Shown here: in pieces, positions 32,792 to 47,100 of the stretch | Numbering within the stretch: position 1 is the first letter of the stretch | Layout: each line of letters starts with the position of its first letter | Source: Rhodamnia argentea | Taxonomy: Eukaryota; Streptophyta; Magnoliopsida; Myrtales; Myrtaceae | Assembly (NCBI RefSeq): GCF_020921035.1 | Contig: NC_063160.1 | Span: 702,501 to 766,500, forward strand | DNA: 64,000 nucleotides | Reading direction: 5' to 3' | Made by a program: the position numbers and the translations under genes | Notes under the pieces: generated by a model | The model's input: only the letters and a program-made list of their open reading frames with translations | Told to the model about the DNA's origin: nothing | Database searches by the model: none

Positions 32792-35700
32792 TCATTCAAC
32801 CCAGTTAATGTCCAGATATTTAAGTTGAGAAAGCCACTTCTGAGTATCTTGCGAAACGTGGGGTTTAGATATCGTCCTATCCCCAACCTCTACATCAGTA
32901 GCAGCTACAGAATCCGCTCTCTTGTCCTTGGCAAGTCCCTGTTGTCTATTTGGGCGCCTAACTTTCAGGGACAAGAGACGAGATACTTCATGGAGGCCTC
33001 CCCATTTTTCTAGAGCGCGTGCTATGTCGTATCTCCCTGTAGAATATTTGTAGCATGTTAGGATGGGAGAAGGGTATAATCCGAGTTTATTCAGCATCTA
33101 AATGTACACTAGAGTTGTACCACCACATAATAGAAATTCACTACCATGAGTCACGGAATAGAGCAATGCCGTCACGGTTCACCGTGTTGATAATTCACGA
33201 TGACTTTACTGGGTATAGATGACTTGACACTAGTCTTGTTTGCAGCTTTTCTACGAGCGTCCAGCGGATTGGCTCTTCCGTATTCACCAGATTATAAGAT
33301 CGACCAGTTTCTTATACATAGACCTATCTAACCTAACCAGAAACTTCCTCGAATGCACTTTTATTAGTTAGCATGTCATCTTGATATTTATTGTTCAAAA
33401 CTCCCCATGGGAAAAGTCATGGGTGAAACTGGAAATCCATTATCTTTAAAGAGAAATAACTGGAAGTCCTAAACTATGGCAATAAGAAGAAGAACTACAG
33501 CTGATCTGACTAGTTCTCAAAGAGGTCCTTACGCTTTAATGACCAGACTATGGTTTCAATTTACTAGGTTAATGTGGAAAGATTGGGGAGACAGATAAAA
33601 GCTTGCAAGAGAAAAGAAGAAATCAGTTAGCACTTTCATGGCACCTATAAATTTGCTTGTATGATGGTATCTCCAGATAAATGCAGCAAAAATAATGAGA
33701 GATCAGTCATTCTGCGGTCCATACCTGCGCGCTCAAAAGATTTTCTACGAGGCATGTATGAGGGATCCATTCCCCAGCTTCTCTGGAATCGACGTACCTG
33801 CAAGTACAAGAAAGTGATCCTAATCAAATTAGTAGCATAATCTTGAAGTTAACAAGTGAGTCAAAGCATCTTCTCTAACCTAGGAAACAAAGAGTCGGTT
33901 CTTCACAATGTTCGTCTTACAACAACTAAAATCCTAACCTCAAATGAAAGAAATGAAGTCTGCTAATGGAATATAGGACAAGCTTAACCCACCTCTTCTT
34001 CCAAGTTTTCAAGGTTGTCCCAGTATCCCTTCGGTTTGCGATGTTTATAAGCAAGGGAAAGATTCATCAATGATGCAATTCTTCTGAATCCACCCATGCG
34101 TGTGATTGCTTTCTCGATATCGATCCTACCATGCAAACGAAGTTGCTTCCTCATAGGCATAAATCCTTCTTGCCCATGCTCCGAAATGAATTTCACAATT
34201 TCTGCTTTCAGAACTTCAATGTCTCTCTGCAGGCCCGGAACTCTCGGTCTTTCTGATGATAAGTCATCATCATAGTTGGAGAAGTCCTCAGCTGTAGCTC
34301 TGAAAGAAGTGTTTTCATCCACACTAGGTGAAGCAGTTTGCTCGCTGAAGAGCCTACTTTCACCAGTTGTTTCCGAGTCAGCTGCTGTTACACCTTTGTT
34401 CTCAATGTAATCCCGAATTGCACATAGGTTTGAAGGGAGATCTTCATAAATAACCTAAGGAGTTGGAAAACCAGCATATTAGTACATTTCACATCTTCTG
34501 AGGAGGAAGGCGGTATCAACAGACATATGACCCTCAAACTGGGGATGAGTCATCAACAGAACTGTTCATTGGATAGAGAACAAAAGATTTTTTTCTCTTT
34601 GATGGCAAGTTTGTGTTGATAATGATGATTGGTGAATGTTTCTAATTAAAAAAGGTTATTCTAGTCTCAGTATCTTCTGTGGTTGCATTACAATCACATA
34701 TTCGAATCTTTGACAGAAAGAAAGTAAAAGCCGCTTTCAGAAATGAGGCTTTCGCTCCTTCAGAAGACTTCCTAAAATGAACGGTACCATACCAAACACC
34801 CTGAACTTGTTTTCCCTAATTTTGAGAATGGAGGACACCGCAATCATAGAACTTTAAATAATACAGTAGCTTTGGACCATCTATCGATCTCGGCAAAGAA
34901 AAAAGAACATCTACGCAATGAAGTATTTGTAGTAATATCAAACCTCTTCCATAATAGCTTCGGAAAGAAACGAATCCTTGTGCATTTTTGACTCTACAGT
35001 ATACTTCAGCAACGTATGTTGATTTCCTAGTTGCTCAAAGATCCATTTCCCCTGAAAGGCGTCAAAGTCCCCTTCGACCTGCTCAAAACTAATTTCTCGT
35101 TCCAGACGTTCACATAAATCCAGAACAACACGGGCATGGAGCACCATATACAGCAGACCTTTGCATCCTTCCTGCATTCATGTAGAAGGAAAGTTGCATT
35201 TAGCAGAAAGCCGTGTAATTCCAAGCACATGACACGGAAGCTATAACAGAATTTATAGGTATCAACCATGCCACAACATTCTCATTGGAGAAGGGTCTGT
35301 TGAAGATGTCTATATCAAAAGTGTCACCCAGTTAATACTTTGCAGTGTCTCAATTGTTAGTAGGTATTGTCTATGTTCCTTTTGAATGTTGTGTGTTTTA
35401 TGGGGCTTGATGATGTAACCTTGTATCCCAATCCATTTCTTTGATGAATTAAATCAGAGAAAGACAATTTCTTAAAAGGAATGATGCATAAAAAACTGTT
35501 TTCTCACTTGAACCATCGATTATCTAAGTGATTCCTCAAACCAACAATTTCCTGAAGTCATTATGTCTGTCCTAGTTTACATTAATTGTTTTCTGCATCT
35601 CGTTTTTTAAGCACAAAGCATGTATACTATCCAGATGACATATCTTGGCTGCTAATTTTTAGCGTCTACTACCAATCAAAGACAGATATAAATAACCAGT

Positions 35701-38700
35701 AACAGTTTCAGCTCAAAAAGTTTGCCTACGATTTTAGTTTTTCATTAGAAAGATATCCAGCTTGGAAATGCTAAGTTTTATAGGGATCAGAATAGACCCA
35801 ATATAACCATGTCCACTTTTATCGATACGTGGACCTTAGTGTCATCACATAACCTTTTGAAGTAGACTTGACAGATTTCATTTGTCATATGGACACAGTA
35901 TCAATGATATTATTAAGTAGTTTGAACATGAAACAACTACAAACTGGGGCAGAACATCCATCGTTTGAAATGTTGAATATGCTTCCAAATCAATTTTCTA
36001 CCTATTGAACCAAATAGACTAAAAGATTTCTTCTATGTACCTGAAGAATTCGAACTTTGTTGTTTTCTCGGGATAAAATCTTGCTGATGGCCAAATTTGG
36101 AACTATCCTGTAATAAAGTAGAGCACAGGAAGACAATTTAGGCTGATGCCGTATTGAGAGGGGTACTTAGAGCACAAAGAAGTATATAACTGTATAAAAT
36201 ATATTCCATTTAATTTCTCCCACTTTTGTTTTGTTTTTTCATTGGTCCTATACATGAATTTGTATTTCTCTCTTTTTTTCATCTTCTTATTGTTGCTGGA
36301 TCTTCATTTGTGATCATGCATGTAAGCTCATCGACTGTCATATTGCTAGTTAAATATTATTCTTTGGACAGTTGAACATTGATAATTAAATGACAGCAAA
36401 CTACAAATAATAAGTTTGATATGAACTACATTCAGATCAGGCCAGAATTTGTCCCTGGAATAGTGATTGCCAAGCACCTACATATACGAAATGATACTGA
36501 ACTGTCCAAAAAATTTGTTCGTGCATATTAATTTCCAATTGAAGACATAGTCACATATGCATGTCCACTCCGCTTATGAAGTGTAAAAAAATTTCAAAAT
36601 TAGAATCTTGATTTGCTAATGGTTTATGTGATGAAGGATTTCTAGGTTTTCACTCGGGGCTGAAAGATAACTAACTACAATATTACTCCCTCATAAACTT
36701 TTAAGTATGCAAATCAGACGTACAAAAAATCCTGCATTAAATGCTTAAGCAATGTGAAAACACTGATACCATACAAGTACTATCAGAAAGGAGAGAACAA
36801 GAGTCAAATTCCTTATCCAACTAAATTAATAAGAAGCATGAGTAAGAGATACATACTCAGGAAGGTTTTCATAACTAGTCAAGACATTCCAGACTTCGCG
36901 AACAGGAGCTTTTACTGTTATGCTAGCGATGACACATCGGTGGACGCCCCCATTTTCCTTCAGCCCAAAACAGCATTCTATCAGAATTCACCTAAACAAA
37001 ATTAGTCTTTCTAGACAAAACCCAATACAGAATATTCTAATATAAACTGTCATTCAGTTACCAATAGGCCATCGAGTCTACGGAGATGAACTTCATCCAC
37101 CACACAAGGCCGATCAAGCTTGCAAACTTTGCCAAACACGCCCCAATTACTAGTCAGCTCAGTCGATGACGCAGGCAGTTGACTAGCATTAGCACTGCTG
37201 ATGTCTTTAGGCTGCACTTTATTGTCCAGGTCAGGGCCAATGGAAGTAACAGCACCGTTGATTGCTCTGTCTCTATAACTCATCGCTGAAGACAACTCCT
37301 GATTTCCCTCGAAATTTCTTTCAGCTCTGAATGCCAAGGCTTGAAGATTTACTGGGAGATCTGACCCGATGATCCTTTCTAAGAAAATAGCTGGGAAGTT
37401 GAAGCGTGGTATCACATTTACCTCATATGACAAAGTTGTTGAGGATCTGAATAGCAGAGAGATCAAAAGAGAAAATTAGGTAGGTTACTACAGGATTAAT
37501 TGCAGAGACGTTGCACAAGATCAAATGCAGGTTACAGCATTCTTCTCTGTTTACTAGTATATAAGAATAATTCCTATTAGTCGCATAAGACCATTGAACC
37601 CCCAGATGTCATTATAATAAATCTTGAAAGCATTTAACAGACGGATTGGAGAGTCCTTCATCCTCCAATTATCCAGATAGTATACATATGTAATGAGACA
37701 GAAGTAGCTTCTTGACCATTTGGACTGAAGTAAGACAATGAGAGAGATTATGAAGGCAACTATAGATAGGACTGACTGGCCAAGACGCAGCATAATGATA
37801 GCTGTTATTCCGGTGGCACTTGTACCTTCTTTTTCTCTTTTTAGAATTTCCCAGTTAAAGAAAGAAGAATTCTCTGTTATTTGAAATCACTGACAACATG
37901 CAAATTGGAAATCTATTTAAACAGGAAAATTACTGGATGCACTCTTTTGATTGATAACTCAGGGAGGGGAAAATTTGATGGAGTTCCACTAATAAGAGCT
38001 CATGGTGAGCTCATTTTTATCAGCTGCAGATTGTGGCAATGTACATTCATTCATGTATTCGCTGCTAATGCGGCTGGTTTGATGGTTTACATTGGTACAA
38101 TTGGCTTGTAGTGTGTCTCGTCAACCCACACTTTTGGTGTTAACTTACCTATTAAAGAAAATAGAAACTTGACGGCTAATGCTTTCCAGATACAAAAGTC
38201 TAGAGCCAGAATGAAGACACCTAAACAAGGTTTTGCACACAAGCACTAAGAATCTCACCTAGGCCCTGATTTTAGGGACCATTTTCCTTCAAACTTCTTA
38301 AAGTCTCCATCAACCATGGAAAAGTGAAGTTCACGCTCATTAGCCTGCGCCACAAGGTTGTTTCAAATACTTAGTCTCAGTAATGGATGAAGCTCCACCC
38401 ATCTATTGCGAGTGTAATGTTAATGCAACACAGGTAATTGAGTCCAACAGCCCCACATGCATGTTTCAGTTTCTTGCTTGTTCAGAAATTTAATGGTAGC
38501 TAAAAGGAGAGAGACACCATCCTCTACTGCTGTTATCATAAAAGTTTTTGGAATTCGTGTGTTCTGGACATACTCTAGCAGAAGAGAACTTATGTTAATG
38601 TCTTCAAATATATCCATTCATTCATTTGACAGAAGGCATATATTCTGATATCATTTCATGCAAGCCACATGTTGGAGAGTGAGCCACATGTTATATATAT

Positions 38701-40180
38701 AAAGGAAAATTTAGACAGTGATGATCGCAAAGCTACAATGCCAGTCAACTAATTTTTCAGTCCAACATACAATGAATGAAGTTCAGCAAAATAGAATATA
38801 CATGTGTGAAGGCTTTTTTGGGAGATGCACAAATACGACAAGGCAGAAAGAGGAAGCATGTTATCTCAGCTGGGTCGATGTTGAATCATCATCCATGTAG
38901 CATTTGTCGTACTAGGACCCAAACAATTTACAATGGTGCTATCGGGTTTTCAGCTTGATCCACTACTTTTCTCTTTCCTTGATCTACTTAATCAAGAAGC
39001 ACGAAAATTCATACTAAAACAAACAGAAATGGAAAAAAAGAAAGTTTGAGCATGCTCACTGAATTGGCAAACTCCTGAAGGTCCAAGACAACACGAGCTT
39101 CAATATGCCAATATAACGCCCTCTGCAGGCCTCTCTGCTCCAGCCATATCCGCCCAGGATGCGGGCAGGGGATTCTCCCACTACGCAATTAAAAAAAAAA
39201 AAAAAAGCCTCTTTGTTCAGATGACAAGCACCAACCATGAAACACAAAAGGACGGCACATAACTTCAAATGAAGTATTGCAAAAAGACCGGATGACCCAA
39301 AAAGTTAGTCCATCTCCGTACACTGAGTAAGTTCTAACCACTCTGTACGTCATCAAGTAATGCTATGTATTGTGATAACAATGCTTGATGACATTAACAA
39401 CAATTAAAACAACTACGCCTCATCCATTCGAGTTGGGTCGGGTCTATGACTCCTTTTGCACCATTTTCACTCGATTTTGCTTCGGTTCTCCCTGAAATCT
39501 AAGTGCTCCAAAAGGAACTTTCTTCTAACAAAGAAAGCAAAAGGCATGATTAACTCTTTGTACTAAGAACTAATTGACTAAAATGATGGGATGAACCGTT
39601 CAGAAAAGTGGGCTACAAGTACAATTAACCATCACATTTCAAAGATTAAACATTCAAGAGAACTATACCATACGAGAACAATTAACCAGCATTGTCTCTT
39701 TCTTGAGCATCAAACCACCCCAACTCAAAGATGCAATTTTCACCTGCAGACTAAATTGGGGACGAAATCGGCGAGGCGCTCATAGTCGGTAAGAGCGTTC
39801 CAAACCGATTCAACGTCCGCCTTCACCGAGATCTCACCCCTGATCCTCCTCTCTCTCCACGATATCACCTCCACCTCGCAATGCACCTTTCTCTCTCCTC
39901 CTCCTCCTCCTCCTCCTTCCACTCCCTCCCTCTCTCTGCTCTCGCAATACCCACCACCATTAACACCACCTTCTTTCTTCCCTCTGCTGCCGCTGCTGTT
40001 CCTCACGCTGCAAACTCCAGCAGAGTTGCTACTCCGTCGTGAAGACGAAACGACGGCGCATTGGCTGCGCAGAGCAGGGTGGTTGGGGTGCGAAGACGAA
40101 ACGTTACTTCTGGGGCGGCGGGCGAGCTGGTGTTTGGAGAGGGCTTCGAGGTTGAGCTGGGATGGTTTGCAGGTGATCAT
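32792..40180 (-). CDS. Plastid-type protein with two START-like (COQ10/polyketide-cyclase) domains
   Basis: Exons on the minus strand: 40180-39744, 39180-39060, 38344-38259, 37446-37062, 36957-36857, 36107-36041, 35171-34944, 34454-33993, 33797-33725, 33036-32792; 2205 nt, 734 residues. It matches Arabidopsis At5g08720 along its length, annotated there as polyketide cyclase/dehydrase and lipid transport. The N-terminus is Ser/Arg-rich and acidic-poor, like a chloroplast transit peptide (inference), followed by a glycine run. Domain A (about 98-240) contains VWNALTDYERLADFVPNL, and domain B (about 345-490) VWNVLTSYENLPEIVPNL. The C-terminal part carries two related segments: MRKQLRLHGRIDIEKAITRM (about 576) and RKSFERAGRYDIARALEKWG (about 647). 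START-like folds bind hydrophobic ligands, but no ligand is known to me for this protein. The gene is intact and divergent from the KH gene. Confidence 0.93.
39896..39918. repeat. (CTC)n microsatellite coding for a glycine run
   Basis: A triplet repeat inside exon 1 of the START-domain gene; on the minus strand it encodes seven consecutive glycines just before the first START-like domain. The length is likely to vary between alleles without breaking the frame. Confidence 0.85.
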
Positions 40181-41125
40181 GGCGACTCGACGACTCAGTG
40201 AGTGCCGAGTGGGAGTCGAAAATCTCGAGATTGAGCAGGAGGAGGACTGGGAGTATGTTTCAGTTCACAGCACCGCGCTCGACCGTTAATTCTGGCCACC
40301 CGTTTTTTCCCCGCTCTCGTGCTTTGTCGTTTCCGCACAGTGAAAATGGGTGGTCACGCTGCTTCCAGGACGAAGGGGCATTCCAGTAATTTCATCGAAA
40401 ATTTGTGGTCAGCAATTTTTTTTTTATTTGATCTTTTATGTCACTTCAAGCACCATCCTTAAATTTTCATACTCTACCTCACAAAACGGATTTCTAAAGC
40501 CTATGGTCCATCGAATGAATATCATGTCTTAATAGAATCCTACGTCCCTCCTTGTAACCACAAAACTGATTTTTAAAGCCTACGGTGGATCGAATTTGTA
40601 TGATTGAGACCGACATCCGAACAACATAAATTGTGCTGAGATTTCTGGTATTCTAAAGAAAATAATATAAAGAAGAAAGTTTGGTTGATCATTTATCACT
40701 AAACACTGTATAGATTTGTTTCGATCGGCGATTGGGAGAAAGGCTTCCGATAAATGGCCATGCAATTGCTCTTTTCCATGAGCTGGTTAATCTGACACGA
40801 GCACGGCACAGCACGGCACGATTCGTTTTTCGATGAGCTGTACCGACACGGGGCACTGTCTGGGATGGGCCAGGCAGGGCCCGCCACAGTTCCTTTCCGG
40901 GGCAATGTAGCGGGCCGGGCCGCGCCGGTTCAGCCCGACCCGTTTTGCACCCCCGCAAAAATATCATAAGGCGCTCGTATCTCTTTCTCAGTTCAACCCT
41001 CACCTGTTCTCCGCATACTTTCTCTCTCTCTCTCTCTCCCTCGCTCTCTCTCTCTGTGGAAGAAGCAATTTGCTTCGCACTGATCGCGAGGCCTTGCCTT
41101 TCGCGTTCGCTCCCTCTTAACGACA
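40181..41125. promoter_or_regulatory. Shared divergent promoter region, with inserted repeats
   Basis: A 945-bp space between the start codons of two genes transcribed in opposite directions. The side nearest the KH gene carries a CT-rich leader with a (TC)n tract (about 41017-41064). In the middle are an imperfect direct repeat (40477-40530 and 40560-40612) and a GC-rich block (40.79-40.97 kb, GGGCCGGGCC) like the interior of the hAT MITE at 20.5 kb. No TATA box is clearly placed. Confidence 0.5.
40477..40612. repeat. Imperfect direct repeat
   Basis: The phrase CACAAAACGGATTTCTAAAG, followed by CCTATGG...ATCGAAT, recurs 83 bases later as CACAAAACTGATTTTTAAAG, then CCTACGG...ATCGAAT. Two copies, about 80% alike, in the divergent promoter region. 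Confidence 0.7.
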
Positions 41126-44100
41126 ATGGCGGATGAAGAGGTTGTGGCGATCTCACCGCCTTCGGATCACAAGCGGAAGCTCGATGATGTGGAGGCCGAA
41201 CAAACCCTAGAACCTGCTGAGGAACCCTATGCTGTCAATGACTACACGCCTGTGGCGGCTTCTGATGCACCAGATGCGAAGCGTCCTCGCCACGACGGCG
41301 ACCCCGAGGTTTCGGGTACTTCAGTCCTCAGTATCATCTTACCTAGGGCTTCTCTGTGATCTTATTTGTGTTGCCTCGAGTTCCACGAGTAGTCAAAGTA
41401 GGAAGAGGAGGTGTTGTTATTGATTCATTCGTTAAGTTCGCGGCTTTTGTTCAATTATGTTCCTTCTGTGTCCTTTGAACATATAAGCTGGGGATTTGAT
41501 GTCTTGATGGTGAAGTTTTGGTTAAATACGTGAATGGGTGATTGAAATGTGATTGGAGATGTGTCTTGCCCTGCAATTTCAGTTTCAGGGTTAACGATCA
41601 TTTCCACGTAATGAATTGTTATTTGTTTGATAGAAATAGCTAATGGAAATGGATACCAAGTTGAGAAGGGAGATGAGCCTGGGCAGGAAAATGGTATAGC
41701 AACAACTTTGGATAGTAGTGAGGTTGAGGAGGCTCAACGCCAGTCAAAGGAGAGTGAACGAATTGCAGATGACGAGAAAACGCCCGTGAAATATCATGGT
41801 GCGGAAGATATTGACAAGGAATCTCAGGACAATGCCCACGGAACTTCCAAGGAAGAAGTTGTGCTGACGATGGACGTTAATGAACAGGAAATCTCTGCCC
41901 AACAGCAGCAAGCATCTGATGATGGTCATACTTTGACACACAAAATTCAAGTTCCTAACAGTAAGGTGTGTTTGCTCTATTGCTTGTATGGAATACTCGT
42001 TAAACTACATGTTCATCTAATTATCCTGATTAAAGCAAAGGTGGTTAGGATGACTTTTCTACCCAAGATTGTCGAGGTGCCATAAAGGCAATCATACAAT
42101 TTAATTGGAAAAGGATAGGATACTATAAATCAAATGGGACAAGTCACGTACAGCAATACCTGTGAATGTTTGTGACATGGTGATATGTGTTACCATTCTT
42201 GGAACTAACCCGTAATTATGATTTAACACGTTCAAAAATTTAAAACCATATCATCTGCTAGCACGGAATACTATAATTGCTTTTTTTTAAAGTAATGGAG
42301 AACTGCGTAGGGCTGAAGATAAAAAAAAGTCCTAAGCTTAGTCAAAACTCATTGTTAGTTGCACTCTGCCAGTAATCACATGTCCAATAGATGGTGGGTT
42401 TGCTAAGCTTGGCTTTGAAGAGAAATGCTTGGTGGAGAATCCTGGAGCCACTGATACCTGTCTGACTAAACTGCAGATTTGTACTTTTGAAAAAGTATAA
42501 TTAATCAATAATTTATATCTGTGTGGGGCTTGGGCATGGATTTGGCTAAATTTCACATACAAGACCATAAAACGAACTTCTTACTTTGATGTACAATGTA
42601 GTATACTAACGCGAGAATTTTGAAAATTTCTTGTTATAGTGAGTGTATATGTAACAGTTAACCGAAACCTATATACTTCAAGATGTGAAGATTATGGGTA
42701 TTTCCAATTTACATAACGATTGTGATGAAGGCAACTTGTGAAACACTTCTATTTCACCAGCGGTGTGTATGTATGTAAAAAGTACCACATACCAATTTCA
42801 ATGATTAACTATTTAAGAGAATGCTTGAATTGTTTTGAAGAAGCGTGATTAGCTGTAATCGGATCACATTATCTTGGTTTATGTAAATCCACAACCTCAA
42901 AAGTGCATTGTTATACGGATTGATTCAAAGGTTAATACCGCAAAAAATCTCAAATTGGTACACCTGTGACGAATTTACTCGAAACTAATTTTTTGACCAT
43001 GAAAAAATCCAAACCGGTACGATTGTGACAATTTTACCCTCCCTTAGTTTCGGTTAAATTTTACCGTCAAATTGTTGAATTGGATGATATGTGGCAATTG
43101 ACGTGTGTCTTGGTTTGGAGTTTTTACCCTCCGTTTGTAATAGGTGTGCTAGTTTGGGATCTTTTGTGGTGTTAAACTCAATTTTACATGGCAATTGACG
43201 AGTGTACCTATTTGGGATTTTTATCCTCTATTTGTCATAAGTATACCAATTTGGGATTTTTCGTGGTATTAACCTAATTTAACCGAAACTAGTGGAGGGT
43301 AAATTTGTTACTGGCGTACCGGTTTGAATTTTTTTGTCGTCGGAAAATTAGTTTGGGGTGAATTTGTCGCAGGTATACCAGTTTGGGGTTTTTCGTGATA
43401 TTAACCCTTGATTCAATGTACAAAAAAGTGATATGGAAATGGAAGCATAAGCATGCATAATTTAACATTATGAAAAAGTCCTTTCTGGTATCAACTATAT
43501 AGAGATAGATTTCAGCTTCTAACACTGAACCTTTCATATTTTGACTAGTAAAGCTGATTACGGCTTCTTTTGCATGGATAGTGCTTCTTGTTTTTCTTTT
43601 TCATCAAAATATGTGCTGAGAGACAAGTTTGGGGTTTGACATGTGCAGGTTGGTGTTCTTATTGGTAAGAATGGAGATACCATAAGGTACCTGCAGTACA
43701 ATTCTGGGGTGAAAATTCAGATCGTGAGGGATGCTGAAGCTGATTTGTCATCTGCAACAAGACCTGTGGAACTAACAGGAACAAAGGAGAATATTAGCAA
43801 GGCTGAGAACCTTATTAGGGATGTCATAGCAGAGGTTTGTATTGATTCTATTGGCACGTCACTTTCTTTATTTGTCCTTTTTGCCCTAGTTTGCTTTTGT
43901 GAGGTTAGAGGAGTATTTAATATGCTGAATTAATAGAACTATTCCTTTGAATTGTCTACACTGATGTAAGCTCTGGCAATGTCCTAAATTATGTCTACTT
44001 CTTATTAAGAGAATTGAGGATAGTTTTTCTTGAAGAATTTTTTCCCTTATTATTCAGCATCTAAGAAACTTAGGGAGAAGATTCTTTGATCCCTTGAGGT

Positions 44101-47100
44101 TGTATTGTTAATTTGCAAATTGAATGAACTCAAATATCTGAACCTCTAGTGGGGACGAGGCCTTTAGCACAAGCCAATCATCAATACAACTTGATCACTG
44201 GAAAACATCATGAGTGCCCCAAGTATACTGCTTTTTTTCACAAAGAGAGGGAGGGAGGGAGGGAGGGACTATGGAATGAGGATGTAGCAAGTGTGAAGAA
44301 ACTTCAATTTTGATTTTTTTTTTTTGCGTGGGGGTGGGGGAAGAGGGGGAGAGAGCGAGCGAGTAAGCTTCCAAGCGAAACAGATTGTGAGAGTGTCATT
44401 CCCTACTTATGCTTTTACATTTTATAATTGCGATACTCTCTCTTCCTCTGTTTTTTTGAATTTGCACACGCATCAGTGCACCAGTGTGCCTATTTGCTAG
44501 TTTAGATAATCAAAATGTTGAAGTAGATAAACCAATGGTGACGTGACAAGAGACTTATAACATGTCACTTTGGTTATGATGGAAGCGACATTAAAGATCT
44601 TCCAGAGTTTCTTGTGTTGATGCGTATCCTACCGAAAGTGTGTAAATGCGTATTCACCTGTTGACAGGAGTATAATTGTAGATTTTCTAAAGGGTTACGA
44701 GGTCTAGGCTGTGGAAACCCATGGGAATGTGTTCAGTTTTGATTTTGTTTTTGATCTGATTTCAACTTCGTGATTTAACTTCATCTATTTTAGAAGCAAG
44801 ATTATTGTTCTCTGAATCTCAAACTATCTGTTACAGTCACTTACTTTGGTGAATTTGGTTGCAGGCTGATGCTGGTGGTTCCCCTTCCCTTGTAGCCAAA
44901 GGCATTGCAACTGCACAGGTTCCTGGGTCTGCAGAACAAATTGAACTGAAAGTGCCAAATGAGAAGGTTATACTTTGAGGCTTTATTTGGTCATCTATAT
45001 TAATTGATGATTAAACTGGTCTGGTTGAAGCATTCTCGCAAAAACCCATATCATCTGGAAACATGTTAACTGTTTCAAATGAACAATTTCTTCCCTATCA
45101 TGTCTTATGGTTATTTATTTGTGCAGGTCGGTATACTAATAGGCAGAGGTGGAGATACTATCAAAAGTCTGCAGACAAGATCTGGGGCCCGCATACAGGT
45201 GCTTGATAGCATGTACCTTATTCTTACATTGCCAGATACGCATCTAATTCTGGGACATTATAGTAAAGTATCATGCCTTACAAGCACCAATAAATATGTT
45301 TTTCCTGTAGTTAATACCTCAGCATCTTCCTGAGGGAGATGATTCCAAGGAAAGAATTGTCCGAATTACTGGTGATAAGAGGCAAATTGATGTTGCCACA
45401 CAGATGATAAAAGAAGTTATGAAACAGGTCAGCTAGTTATCTGTTTATTTGGGAAAATAAAAAAAATTGTTACTTCATTGCATTCTTCGGATTGGATCTA
45501 TGATTAGATTGTTGGTTTTCCTTCCTAGACTGATTACAGTAATGGTAGTTGAACTGCTCTTCCTTCATGATTGTGGTGGTAGGCTTTTAGGATTGGCCTG
45601 ATCTGAAGTAAGTAATCGATTATTAGATGGAGGAGCGTTTGTCTATTGTTGAACCTCCAGCTTATTTCCTGGAGTTACAGCTCTCATGAATTTTTTGGGC
45701 GCCATGTGCTGAATCATCTATTTGTAGACTTTAATGTGCCCTTGGTCCTGAGTTTGAATGAATATAGACCGGGCCCTTTTGTGTTTTGTGTTTTGATGTA
45801 GACTCTTCTATACGTTTCTAGTAGCAGGATGCAGGATTTGTGGCAGTTTTTTGGGGGGTTGCGATTCATTTTAATTCATATCCAACTATGATTTATGGAT
45901 TGATGCCTTGGAGAGAAAGATGACAACATTAACACTGTAATTGTTGAAGTTTAGATCAAAGTAAAGAGAAATCTGTTGATTAGCAGGATGCAGGATTTGT
46001 GGCAGTTTTTTTGGGGGTTGCGATTCATTTTAATTCATATCCAACTATGATTTATGGATTGATGCCTTGGAGAGAAAGATGACAACATTAACACTGTAAT
46101 TGTTGAAGTTTAGATCAAAGTAAAGAGAAATCTGTTGATTATAAGAACGGGTATAGATCTGTAAAACTAGTTGATGTAATTTTTCAGGGCAGAAAAACTG
46201 TTTCTTTCTTTAGTATTTTCGTCTGTATCCTCCAGATTTTCTAGTCCTTATATCCAGAAGTTTAACATGATTGCCTGTTCGAATCACCTCTGGTTGCTTC
46301 TTTGATCCCTTTTCTGGATTGTGAGAAAAATCAAGGAGTAAGAAGTGTGAAGAATGCAATTATCAGAGTTACCATGTTAATGAATGAAAGACAATTAGTG
46401 CCAAGGTCGATGTCGGTTGCCACTTGCCATCATTTTTTTAATGTTGAAAGTGCCAATTTCGAATTGGTTGGCTTATAAAATGCAGATTGGGCTATTGCCT
46501 CTCCCTTGGTGTTCGCATTGCTTTCTTGGTGTAGCAAAATACGACCACTCTATTCTCTCATCCATTGAAGAGAGGTATCCGACATTATATCTCGGGGTGG
46601 CAGAATGTTAATAGTTGGTAAGATTGCTTTGAGACTCAAAAGCGAAAATGATGCAGTGAGCCTATACTATGTTTAGTTGTTAACCTTAGTGATCTTCAGT
46701 TACTGGGATGTTCCATATAAAACTTGTTTGAATTCCTGTGCGACCATGCCATGCTTTGAAACCTTCTTTCGGTAGCAAGCTGCAACAATTGGAGCATGTG
46801 GTTTATGTACCTCCAGCCTGATTTGCAGAGATCCTTGGGTCAGGAGGGTTTCTGTTGTATATAAGACATGATTAGTGTGAAGTGAGATGACTAGCATGTT
46901 GTGGTGCAGTATTGGCAACAGTATTGTATACATATCTATGGTCATCATCATTTCAATTACGTTCATAAATACTTTATTGTCAGGAGTTCCTGCTTAAGTG
47001 GAGTTTGCTTTGCTAATAACTGATTAATGAATTATCTTGATTCATGTCATATCACATATCTGTCGATGAACTTTCTCTGGCTTCTTATCTTATTTGTTTA

